Source of the DNA: JBNAVY01 sp049700195
GTDB taxonomy: Bacteria; Bacillota; Thermoanaerobacteria; Thermoanaerobacterales; Thermoanaerobacteraceae
NCBI GenBank assembly: GCA_049700195.1
Contig: JBNAVY010000007.1
Location: 10,841-74,840, forward strand
DNA: 64,000 nt
Direction of reading: 5' to 3'
The notes beneath the pieces are model-generated. The model worked only from the letters and a program-made list of their open reading frames with translations. It ran no database searches and was not told where the DNA came from. Shown piece by piece: positions 34,158 through 41,954 of the stretch. The position numbers and the translations under genes are program-made. Each line of letters begins with the position of its first letter. Positions within the stretch are counted from its first letter, which is position 1.

Positions 34158-34905
34158 ATATTATCCTAAGACCTTCTAATGTAAGTAAATCATTAACTGT
34201 ATTTATTGTCTCTGATTCTTCGGCAATTAATTTTGCAAAACCTCCTGTTGCAACTACAAATGCATCTTTTGCAAATTGATTTTTCATTTTGCGAACTATG
34301 TAATCTACCATGCCTATATGGCCATATATAATACCCGACTGCATGCTGGAAACAGTATTTTTACATATTACATTATCTGGTTTAGTAAGTTCAATTTTAG
34401 GAAGCTTTGCTGTCCTTTGAAAAAGTGCATCTGCAGAAATAACTAATCCTGGAGCTATAGCACCACCTAAATACTCACATTTTTTTGATATTGCACAAAA
34501 TGTTGTTGCCGTTCCAAAATCAATCACTATTACTGGCCCACCATATATTTCATATGCAGCAATTGCATTTACAATTCTATCTGCACCTACTTCTTTTGGA
34601 TTATCATACTTTATATTTATTCCAGTTTTAATTCCAGGACCAACAACTAATGGAATTGTATTACAATATTTTATAGTCATTGATTCTAAAGTATGCATTA
34701 TAGGAGGTACAACTGAGGAAATTATAGCAGCTTCAATATCTTTTAATTTTATGCCATTGTATTCAAAAAGTTCATTTATTAAAATGCCATATTCGTCAGA
34801 AGTTTTATCCCTATCAGTTGATATCCTGAAATTGTGCACGAGCTTTTTACCATCATATACTCCTAAAACTATATTTGTATTTCCTACATCATACACTAGC
34901 AACAT
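34138..34905 (-). CDS. coaX: Type III pantothenate kinase
   Basis: CoaX catalyses the first step of coenzyme A synthesis. It belongs to the ASKHA fold: LLVYDVGNTNIVLGVYDG at the N-terminus (phosphate 1, Asp of DVGNT), RADRIVN-like GADRIVNAIAAY, VIDFGTATTFC (phosphate 2) and YLGGAIAPGL. The frame opens at a GTG (34914) that overlaps AAGGTG; the ATG at 34905 has proper spacing (255 residues). It is downstream of the ECF S-component on the same strand, consistent with a pantothenate uptake and phosphorylation unit. Its B. subtilis counterpart lies near ftsH. Confidence 0.95.
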   Translation of the reverse strand: MLLVYDVGNTNIVLGVYDGKKLVHNFRISTDRDKTSDEYGILINELFEYNGIKLKDIEAAIISSVVPPIMHTLESMTIKYCNTIPLVVGPGIKTGINIKYDNPKEVGADRIVNAIAAYEIYGGPVIVIDFGTATTFCAISKKCEYLGGAIAPGLVISADALFQRTAKLPKIELTKPDNVICKNTVSSMQSGIIYGHIGMVDYIVRKMKNQFAKDAFVVATGGFAKLIAEESETINTVNDLLTLEGLRIIYERNIE

Positions 34906-34946
34906 CACTATCACCTTCTCAAAATTACAGCAGGCATAAGCCTGCT

Positions 34947-35480
34947 TTATTTATAAAACCTATATGTTCTTTTTAAAGCTTTCACTATTAAAGAAGTTAA
35001 AATAACTGCTACTATTACTTCTAATATCCCATTTTTTAAAGCTATCAGCAAAGCGACTTTAGAAGGTAAATATTTTAAAATAACAGCCAGGCTTAAAACA
35101 CCTACAGTATTTGTCAATGTACCTGTTATAGCTGCTAAAGCTGAACTTTTAGTAAATTTATATGTGTAATATGCTACTATGCCTATTAATAATCTTGGCA
35201 ATATAGCTACTAAAGGATCAGCAAAAAGTGGAGTATTTGCTCTCAAAAAACTTGTTAATCCAAAAATCAGACCAATAAAAACACCTACAACAGGCCCTTC
35301 CAAAATAGCACCTATTATAACAGGTATATGCATTGTAGTTGCATTAGCAATACCAAGAGGTATATAACCTAAAAATGTAGTGGATAATACTATTGATATT
35401 GATGAAAGCATACCTGCTACAGTAAGCTGATGTAATGTAATATGGGACATTTTCCCTTTCTTAACAGCCTTGCTTTCCAA
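34947..35480 (-). CDS. panT: ECF transporter S component, probable pantothenate transporter
   Basis: About six membrane helices in 177 residues with the S-component pattern: LTVAGMLSSISIVLSTTFLGYIPLG, then MHIPVIIGAILEGPVVGVFIGLIFGL and later FADPLVAILPRL. The substrate is suggested only by the 41-nt spacing to coaX (pantothenate kinase). The open frame begins at a GTG within GGAGGTG; the TTG at 35480, 8 nt after GGAGG, is the better start. A structured leader lies upstream. The ECF energising genes are not in the window. Confidence 0.85.
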   Translation of the reverse strand: MESKAVKKGKMSHITLHQLTVAGMLSSISIVLSTTFLGYIPLGIANATTMHIPVIIGAILEGPVVGVFIGLIFGLTSFLRANTPLFADPLVAILPRLLIGIVAYYTYKFTKSSALAAITGTLTNTVGVLSLAVILKYLPSKVALLIALKNGILEVIVAVILTSLIVKALKRTYRFYK

Positions 35481-35489
35481 GTTTATCAC

Positions 35490-35575
35490 CTCCGTTCCGG
35501 TTCCTTTTAGGATACCGTTCGAACTTTAAATATCAATTTTTATCTGTCCGGTTCGATATCGATACCTGCATAAAT
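35490..35575 (-). promoter_or_regulatory. Structured 5' leader of the ECF gene, candidate riboswitch
   Basis: On the minus strand the region from about 35565 to 35490 is GC-richer than nearby spacers and contains two nested stems: TCGAAC pairing with GTTCGA across a 25-nt AT-rich interval, and CGGT(A)TCC / GGAACCG (35517-35498) with one bulged A around a TAAAA loop, ending just before the GGAGG site. A conserved bulged-A hairpin near pantothenate genes recalls the pan RNA motif, but I cannot confirm a match to the consensus. Confidence 0.4.
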
Positions 35576-35611
35576 ATTTTAACAGAAACTTTTTTATATA
35601 GCAATATTTTT

Positions 35612-36019
35612 TTAGTTCATAGAAACAAGTATTTCCCCAGTATTAACAGAGGAACCTTTTGCAACATTTATTGTAGCTATTACTCCATCCTCTGCTGCCA
35701 TTATCTCATTTTCCATTTTCATGGCTTCTAATATTAAAACCACATCTCCTCTTTTGACATTCTGACCTTCTTTAACTTTTATATCAATAATAGTACCCGG
35801 CATTGGAGCAGTTATAACTTTTGATCCAGTATTCTTATTTGATATTTGTTCAGTTTTTATTTTCTGTTCTGATATTGCAGTTTTATTTAAAGAATTCTGA
35901 TTTTTAATAGGCTGTTGTATAAGTGTGTCTTTGAGCTGTGTTTGTTCATGATTAACTTTTATCTCCTCAACTTCAACTTCATATGTCTTTCCGTTTATAG
36001 TTACATTAAACTTTCTCAT
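35612..36019 (-). CDS. Biotin carboxyl carrier subunit of the methylmalonyl-CoA carboxyltransferase
   Basis: The 135 residues contain a low-complexity linker (30-65) and a C-terminal biotinyl domain with the biotinylation motif EAMKMEN (biotin on the Lys). It is co-directional with the carboxyltransferase genes and should carry CO2 for the methylmalonyl-CoA module. A C-terminal ending typical of MmdC/OadA-like biotin domains is seen. Confidence 0.92.
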   Translation of the reverse strand: MRKFNVTINGKTYEVEVEEIKVNHEQTQLKDTLIQQPIKNQNSLNKTAISEQKIKTEQISNKNTGSKVITAPMPGTIIDIKVKEGQNVKRGDVVLILEAMKMENEIMAAEDGVIATINVAKGSSVNTGEILVSMN

Positions 36020-36030
36020 GAAAATTCCTC

Positions 36031-36297
36031 CTATGTGAAAAATCTGGAATATATCTGTTCTTGTCTGCCAACTCTATTCCATATTGGCGATGTATCTGGC
36101 ATTCTTACTATTGATTTTACTTTAAAATTACTTATATCTGCATCTATAAACATAGCTATTGTTGCAGAAATAATTGCAGCTATTTCTTTTTCATCTTCTT
36201 CATTGTCAGCTAATACTTTTACCCCTGTTGAATCATCTTTATCCTGAATGTCGCTTTTTTTTATATCTTCATCTTTTATTCTTTTAAAAAAATCCAT
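36031..36297 (-). CDS. OadG/MmdD-like small subunit without a membrane anchor
   Basis: The 88 residues end in the family signature MPDTSPIWNRVGRQEQIYSR, preceded by an acidic linker and the helix EKEIAAIISATIAMFI. Typical OadG or MmdD subunits have an N-terminal membrane helix; here the N-terminus (MDFFKRIKDEDIKKSD...) is charged and soluble. The frame opens earlier, but GGGAGG lies before the ATG at 36297. It sits between mmdA and the biotin carrier, 11 and 24 nt away. Confidence 0.85.
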   Translation of the reverse strand: MDFFKRIKDEDIKKSDIQDKDDSTGVKVLADNEEDEKEIAAIISATIAMFIDADISNFKVKSIVRMPDTSPIWNRVGRQEQIYSRFFT

Positions 36298-36321
36298 AAT
36301 TCCTCCCATTATCATCCCACC

Positions 36322-37872
36322 TTATAAAGGAATATTGCCATGTTTTTTATGTGGTCTTGAATCCCTTTTACTTGAAAGCATATCAAAGGCAGAAATAAGT
36401 CTTGGTCTTGTTTCAGAAGGAATAATTACATCATCTACATATCCTCTTGCTGCAGCTTTATAAGGATTTGCAAAATTATCCCTGTAATCATTTATTTTTT
36501 GTTGTCTAATTTCAGAAGGATTTTCTGATTCATTTATTTCATTTTTAAAAACAATGTTTGCAGCACCTTCTGGCCCCATAACAGCTATTTCAGCAGTCGG
36601 CCATGCCAAAACCATATCAGCTCCTAAATCTTTACTGCACATAGCAAGATATGCTCCTCCATATGCTTTCCTAACAATCAATGTAATTTTAGGTACTGTT
36701 GCTTCAGAATAAGCATACAGCATTTTTGCACCATGCCTTATTATACCTCCATACTCTTGATTTGTCCCTGGTAAAAAGCCTGGCACATCAACTATACTTA
36801 ATATAGGAATATTAAATGCATCGCAGAATCTTATAAACCTTCCAGCTTTATCAGAAGCATTTATATCTAAAACCCCAGCTAAAACTCTTGGTTGATTTGC
36901 TATAATTCCTATTGTTTTACCATTTAATCTTCCAAAAGCAGTAATAATATTTTCAGCATACATAGATTGAGATTCTAAAAACTCTCCATTATCTACAATC
37001 TCTTTTATTATTTCTTTCATGTCATAAGGTTTATTTGGACTATCTGGTATAATTTCTATAAGTCTGTTAGAAATTCTGTTTAAATCATCTTTAGTATCAT
37101 AAATTGGAGAATCCTCCAGATTATTTGATGGCAAATAACTTAGTAAATTTCTTACCATTAAAAGACATTCTTCGTCATTTGGAGCCCTAAAATGTGCAAC
37201 ACCACTAATCCTGTTGTGAGTCATAGAACCGCCAAGTTCTTCTGATGTTACATCTTCTCCGGTAACTGTTTTTATAACTTGAGGACCTGTTATAAACATC
37301 TGACTTGTTTTGTCAACCATAAAAATAAAATCTGTTAAAGCCGGTGAATAAACTGCACCACCAGCACTTGGCCCCATTATTACAGATATTTGGGGTATAA
37401 CACCTGATGCTAAAGTATTTCTATAAAATATATTTCCATATCCTGATAATGCATCAACACCTTCTTGAATCCTTGCACCACCAGAATCATTTAAGCCAAT
37501 TATAGGAGCACCCATTTTAATTGCCATATCCATAACTTTAGTTATTTTTTTTGCATGATATTCACCTAAAGATCCACCTAAAACGGTAAAATCCTGAGCA
37601 TATACATATACAAGCCTTCCATCAATAGTTCCATACCCAGTAACAACACCTTCACCTGGATACTTCTGTTTTTCCATGCCAAAATCGTAACACCTATGTT
37701 CTACAAAAGCATCTAATTCTATAAAACTTCCCTCATCTAGAAGTTTATAAATTCTTTCGCGAGCCGTTAGTTTGCCTTTTTCGTGTTGTGATAAAATCCT
37801 TTTTGGGCCTCCTCCTTCAGATACCTTATTTCTTCTTTCCTTAAGGTCCTGAATTTTTTCCTGTATTCCCAT
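36322..37872 (-). CDS. mmdA: Acyl-CoA carboxyltransferase subunit (methylmalonyl-/propionyl-CoA)
   Basis: The crotonase-fold carboxyltransferase of methylmalonyl-CoA decarboxylase or propionyl-CoA carboxylase. In 516 residues it has two tandem ClpP/crotonase-like halves with the GGxxxA oxyanion motifs (ASGVIPQISVIMGPSAGGAVY, VRKAYGGAYLAM). The open frame starts at a TTG inside the AGGAGG region; the ATG at 37872 is the well-placed start. No beta (membrane Na+ pump) subunit gene is adjacent. Confidence 0.93.
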   Translation of the reverse strand: MGIQEKIQDLKERRNKVSEGGGPKRILSQHEKGKLTARERIYKLLDEGSFIELDAFVEHRCYDFGMEKQKYPGEGVVTGYGTIDGRLVYVYAQDFTVLGGSLGEYHAKKITKVMDMAIKMGAPIIGLNDSGGARIQEGVDALSGYGNIFYRNTLASGVIPQISVIMGPSAGGAVYSPALTDFIFMVDKTSQMFITGPQVIKTVTGEDVTSEELGGSMTHNRISGVAHFRAPNDEECLLMVRNLLSYLPSNNLEDSPIYDTKDDLNRISNRLIEIIPDSPNKPYDMKEIIKEIVDNGEFLESQSMYAENIITAFGRLNGKTIGIIANQPRVLAGVLDINASDKAGRFIRFCDAFNIPILSIVDVPGFLPGTNQEYGGIIRHGAKMLYAYSEATVPKITLIVRKAYGGAYLAMCSKDLGADMVLAWPTAEIAVMGPEGAANIVFKNEINESENPSEIRQQKINDYRDNFANPYKAAARGYVDDVIIPSETRPRLISAFDMLSSKRDSRPHKKHGNIPL

Positions 37873-37925
37873 TAGATTTCCTCCTCGCAATTTATTAAAA
37901 GCCTATTTATTAAAATAAATAGCAG

Positions 37926-37954
37926 TTATTATTATGATCTGGTCATAATAATAA
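37926..37954 (-). repeat. Inverted repeat between mce and mmdA
   Basis: Arms TTATTATTATGA (37926-37937) and TCATAATAATAA (37943-37954) are perfect complements with a 5-nt loop. There is no GC stem or clear U-tract, so it may be an operator or an mRNA stabilising hairpin rather than a terminator. Confidence 0.4.
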
Positions 37955-37987
37955 TATACCACAATAATTTCAAATATACAAATATAA

Positions 37988-38389
37988 TTATAATCTTTCA
38001 CAAAGTTCTAAAAGTATTCCATTGGTACTTTTAGGATGTATAAAGGCAATTTTTGCACCACCTGCTCCATATCTAGGAACCTCGTCTATAAGTTTTATAC
38101 CTTTTGCTTTTAAATCTTTTAATTTTTGTTCAATATTTTCAACTCTTAAGGCTATATGCTGAATTCCTTCACCTTTTTTCTCTATAAATTTTGCTATTGG
38201 CCCATCCTCTGAAGTAGATTCTAATAATTCAAATTCTCCTTCACCTATTGGTATAAAAGCAGTTTTAACTTTTTGCTCTTCAACTATCTCTATATCTTTA
38301 ATTTTTAATCCCATTACGTCTTCATAAAATTTTGCTGCCTCTTCAATACTTTTTACAGCAATACCAATGTGATCTATTTTACTTATCAT
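37988..38389 (-). CDS. mce: Methylmalonyl-CoA epimerase
   Basis: A vicinal-oxygen-chelate (glyoxalase) fold enzyme that interconverts the R and S forms of methylmalonyl-CoA. The 133 residues contain DHIGIAV at the start, GEGIQHIALRV in the middle and LLELCE at the end, giving the His/Gln/Glu metal set. It overlaps meaB by 11 nt. Confidence 0.96.
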   Translation of the reverse strand: MISKIDHIGIAVKSIEEAAKFYEDVMGLKIKDIEIVEEQKVKTAFIPIGEGEFELLESTSEDGPIAKFIEKKGEGIQHIALRVENIEQKLKDLKAKGIKLIDEVPRYGAGGAKIAFIHPKSTNGILLELCERL

Positions 38390-39338
38390 AATATACCTCC
38401 TTATTAGTTAAAAAATATTCATTGTATATTTCTTCAGTAAAAGAATAAAGATCTAATTCCTTATTAATTATCTTGTTAAGATTTTTTTGTAAATTTTCTT
38501 TATTTATCTTGTCTAAAATATCTTTTGTTAATTTCGATATAATAATATCAATAAATTCAGTCTTTAAATTTTCTAATCGCCTTTTATATAACTCTCCACT
38601 GTCTTTTATATATATCTTATGTTTAAAAACCGCATTTAAAAGCTCGGTTATCCCTTTATTTTCCTGAGCTATTACCTTTATAATAGGAGGTACCCATTTT
38701 CTTTCTTCACTTAATTCCAACATCATTCTCAATTCTATTACAGCTTTATCAGCACCATCTCTATCAGATTTGTTTATGGCAAATATATCTCCTATCTCCA
38801 TTATTCCTGCCTTAATAGCCTGTATGTCATCACCCATACCAGGAGCTAAAACCATAATAATAGTATCAGCTATTTTTACTATTTCAATTTCAGACTGCCC
38901 AACGCCTACTGTTTCAATAAAAATATAATCCATTCCGCTTATATCAAGTATCTTTACAGCCATATTTGTGGCTTTTGAAAGCCCTCCCAAATGTCCTCTT
39001 GTACCCATGCTCCTTATGTATACATTAGGGTTTTGAGATAGATCTTGCATTCTTATTCTATCTCCTAGTATAGCTCCTCCGGTAAATGGACTTGTAGGAT
39101 CAATTGCTAATATCCCTACCTTATTGCCTTTGCTGACAAGTTCTTTTACCATTTTATCTGTTAATGTACTTTTCCCTACGCCAGGAGCACCAGTAATACC
39201 AACTACAAAAGCATTGCCAGATTTTTTATACAACTTTTTAATTAAATTTATAGCTTTATCAGGATAATTTTCAGCATATGTTATGGCTCTTGCAATAGCC
39301 CTTTTATCTCCTAAAAGGAGCTCTTTTTCTAAATCCAT
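38379..39338 (-). CDS. meaB: Methylmalonyl-CoA mutase-associated GTPase MeaB
   Basis: A G3E P-loop GTPase that protects and reloads adenosylcobalamin mutases. The 319 residues contain Walker A in GITGAPGVGKSTL (47-59), DPTSPFTGGAILGDRIRM, the ETVGVGQSE switch and NKSD for guanine. Its position between the mutase subunit (1 nt) and the epimerase (overlap) fits the role. Confidence 0.95.
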   Translation of the reverse strand: MDLEKELLLGDKRAIARAITYAENYPDKAINLIKKLYKKSGNAFVVGITGAPGVGKSTLTDKMVKELVSKGNKVGILAIDPTSPFTGGAILGDRIRMQDLSQNPNVYIRSMGTRGHLGGLSKATNMAVKILDISGMDYIFIETVGVGQSEIEIVKIADTIIMVLAPGMGDDIQAIKAGIMEIGDIFAINKSDRDGADKAVIELRMMLELSEERKWVPPIIKVIAQENKGITELLNAVFKHKIYIKDSGELYKRRLENLKTEFIDIIISKLTKDILDKINKENLQKNLNKIINKELDLYSFTEEIYNEYFLTNKEVYYDK

Positions 39339-39339
39339 T

Positions 39340-39741
39340 TTATATTTCCCTTTTTACATTTTCTTTTATAAATTCTACAGCTTCTGAAGTTGGAGTCCCT
39401 GGTGTAAATATCTTTGATATACCATTTTCCTTTAAAAATGGTATATCCTCTTCTGGTATTACACCTCCACCTATTACAAGAATATCATCTACACCTTTTT
39501 CCTTTAATAGCTTTGTAATTCTTGGGAAAAGAGTATTATGTGCACCAGATAAAATGCTCAATGCTATGACATCTACATCTTCTTGTATGGCTGATTCAAC
39601 TATTTGTTCCGGAGTCTGTCTTAGTCCAGTATATATAACTTCCATACCAGCATCTCTTAAAGCTCTAGCTATTACTTTTGCTCCTCTATCATGACCGTCA
39701 AGTCCTGGTTTTGCTACTAAAACTCTTATAGGTCTATCCAT
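39340..39741 (-). CDS. mcmA2: Methylmalonyl-CoA mutase, cobalamin-binding small subunit
   Basis: A stand-alone B12-binding domain of 133 residues with the DGHDRGAK motif (the His is the lower cobalt ligand), SILSGAH and GGGVIP. It pairs with the catalytic subunit encoded 11 nt upstream to form the heteromeric archaeal/clostridial type of mutase. Confidence 0.95.
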   Translation of the reverse strand: MDRPIRVLVAKPGLDGHDRGAKVIARALRDAGMEVIYTGLRQTPEQIVESAIQEDVDVIALSILSGAHNTLFPRITKLLKEKGVDDILVIGGGVIPEEDIPFLKENGISKIFTPGTPTSEAVEFIKENVKREI

Positions 39742-39752
39742 ACTAATCCTCC

Positions 39753-41432
39753 TTACAAAATAATCTGCTGTTGATATTCACCAAAAACCGAACGCAAAAC
39801 ATCTGTTATTTCTCCTAAGGTAGCATATTCCCTAACTGCATCAAGTATCCATGGCATCAGATTATCTTTGCCTTGTGCAGCTTTTTTTAAATTATAAAGG
39901 GCTTTATTTACATTTTGATTATTTCTACTTGCTTTTACCTTTTTAATTTTTTCCTTCTGCATTTCACCAACTATTGGATTTACTTTTAAAAGGCCTTTCG
40001 GAGGTTCCTCCTTTATCTGGAATTTATTTAATCCAACAATAATTCTTTCCCCTGATTCAATCTCTTTTTGGTATTTATAAGCACTATCCTGAATCTCTTT
40101 TTGAATATAACCTATATCAATAGCTTTTGCAGCTCCACCTATTTCATCTATTTTATCTATATATTCAAATGCCTTTTTTTCTATTTCATCTGTAAGACTT
40201 TCGACATAATAACTGCCTGCCAAAGGATCAGGAGTATCACATACTCCACTCTCATATGCTATAATCTGCTGAGTCCTCAATGCGATTCTTACAGAATCTT
40301 CTGTAGGAAGAGCTAAGGCTTCATCTTTACTATTTGTATGTAGAGATTGAGTACCTCCAAGAACTGCTGCTAAAGCTTGCATAGTAACTCTTATAACATT
40401 ATTATCTGGTTGCTGTGCAGTTAATGTCGACCCAGCAGTTTGAGTGTGAAATCTTAACATCATCGATTTTGGATCTTTTGCATTAAAACGGTCTTTCATT
40501 ATTTTTGCCCACATGCGCCGTGCTGCTCTGAACTTAGCAACTTCTTCAAATAAATCATTATGAGCATTAAAGAAAAATGATAATCTTGGAGCAAAATCAT
40601 CAACATCAAGTCCAGCATTTATAGCTGCTTCTACATATGCTATTCCATCAGCTAATGTAAAAGCGACTTCCTGAACTGCGCTCGCTCCTGCTTCTCTTAT
40701 ATGATATCCACTTATACTTATGGTGTTCCATTTTGGAACATTTTTAGAACAATACTCAAAAATATTTGTAATAAGCCTCATTGAAGGTCCTGTTGGAAAT
40801 ATATATGTACCCCTTGCTATATACTCTTTTAAAATATCATTTTGTATAGTACCATTTAATTTATCCGATGATATTCCCTGTTTTTCAGCAACTGCTATAT
40901 ACATTGCTAAAAGTATAGCAGCAGGTGCATTTATAGTCATAGATGTACTAACTTTGTCAAGTGGAATCCCGTTAAAAAGGATTTCCATATCATAAAGCGA
41001 ATCAATTGCCACGCCAACTTTTCCTACCTCGCCTTCTGCCATAGGATGATCAGAATCATATCCAATCTGTGTAGGTAAATCAAAAGCAATGCTCAATCCT
41101 GTTTGCCCTTGTGATAAAAGATATTTATATCTCTCATTTGATTCTTCTGCTGTCCCGAACCCCGCATATTGCCTCATTGTCCAGAACTTTCCTCTATACA
41201 TTGTTGGCTGTACTCCACGAGTATAAGGATATTCTCCTGGAAAACCTATATTATCTAGAAAATTATTGTTACAAATATCTAAAGGAGTGTAAATATTTTT
41301 AACTTTAATTTCTGAAGAAGTCATAAATGTTTCTTTTCTTTCTGGAAATTTAGAAATTACTTTTTTTACCTGGTTATTTTCCCAGCTTTCTTGTTTGTGT
41401 TTTATCTTTTCTAATTCTTCTTTGTCATACAT
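39753..41432 (-). CDS. mcmA1: Methylmalonyl-CoA mutase, catalytic large subunit
   Basis: This TIM-barrel subunit binds the CoA ester; it rearranges succinyl-CoA and methylmalonyl-CoA with B12. The 559 residues match the large subunit: YPYTRGVQPTMYRGKFWTMRQYAGFGTAEESN near 70-100, and RMWAKIM and FHTQTAGSTLTAQQP later. It heads the methylmalonyl-CoA gene set with an AGGAGG site. Isobutyryl- or ethylmalonyl-CoA mutase is less likely given the neighbours. Confidence 0.95.
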   Translation of the reverse strand: MYDKEELEKIKHKQESWENNQVKKVISKFPERKETFMTSSEIKVKNIYTPLDICNNNFLDNIGFPGEYPYTRGVQPTMYRGKFWTMRQYAGFGTAEESNERYKYLLSQGQTGLSIAFDLPTQIGYDSDHPMAEGEVGKVGVAIDSLYDMEILFNGIPLDKVSTSMTINAPAAILLAMYIAVAEKQGISSDKLNGTIQNDILKEYIARGTYIFPTGPSMRLITNIFEYCSKNVPKWNTISISGYHIREAGASAVQEVAFTLADGIAYVEAAINAGLDVDDFAPRLSFFFNAHNDLFEEVAKFRAARRMWAKIMKDRFNAKDPKSMMLRFHTQTAGSTLTAQQPDNNVIRVTMQALAAVLGGTQSLHTNSKDEALALPTEDSVRIALRTQQIIAYESGVCDTPDPLAGSYYVESLTDEIEKKAFEYIDKIDEIGGAAKAIDIGYIQKEIQDSAYKYQKEIESGERIIVGLNKFQIKEEPPKGLLKVNPIVGEMQKEKIKKVKASRNNQNVNKALYNLKKAAQGKDNLMPWILDAVREYATLGEITDVLRSVFGEYQQQIIL

Positions 41433-41528
41433 TAGTTAAACCTCCTTTTAAAAATTCCCCCAGGGAATATTATAACACAATATATATAATAAATGTTTAC
41501 CTTTTCAAAAATAAGTTGAAATTTTTAA

Positions 41529-41573
41529 AACAGGCATACAGCCTTCAATATATTTTATGGCCGCATGCCTGTT
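41529..41573 (-). terminator. Terminator after the DHPS-N-like gene
   Basis: AACAGGCAT (41529-41537) pairs with ATGCCTGTT (41565-41573), with an inner GCC/GGC pair; a T-rich tract follows on the minus strand. Confidence 0.65.
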
Positions 41574-41582
41574 AGATTTTAC

Positions 41583-41945
41583 TTATTCCATATCATTTAT
41601 TAACTCATTTAATTCCTTTACAACATCGTTAAGTCCAAAGTACCCTTTTTGCATCCTTAATTTAGCTATAAGCTTTTTATAATGTTTTAATGTGCCCATT
41701 AATATAACATCAGACTTATCCACACTCATATTTATACATCCCCTTGCAACAGCAGCTTCTCCTCCAACAGCTAAAATCTCCTGCTTTATTATATTCGCTG
41801 CAGCAGGGTGTACATCATATAACTTTATTACCCTAAAAACAGCCTTGGGAGCCATCATAGAAACAGAGATTTTTTCCACATTAAGCTTATTTAATTCTTT
41901 TTCGGCTTCTTTTAGATTAGTAATATATAAAATCTCTTTATTCAT
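41583..41945 (-). CDS. Stand-alone domain resembling the N-terminus of clostridial DHPS
   Basis: A 120-residue soluble protein whose central stretch (VHPAAANIIKQEILAVGGEAAVARGCIN, then SDVILMGTLKHYKKLIAKLRMQKGYFGL) resembles the N-terminal extension found before the catalytic barrel in some clostridial dihydropteroate synthases. The catalytic domain is absent. It starts 9 nt after the fhs stop, with a weak ribosome binding site, so it is likely coupled to fhs. A role in folate or one-carbon metabolism is inference from position and resemblance. Confidence 0.75.
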   Translation of the reverse strand: MNKEILYITNLKEAEKELNKLNVEKISVSMMAPKAVFRVIKLYDVHPAAANIIKQEILAVGGEAAVARGCINMSVDKSDVILMGTLKHYKKLIAKLRMQKGYFGLNDVVKELNELINDME

Positions 41946-41954
41946 CTTTAAACC

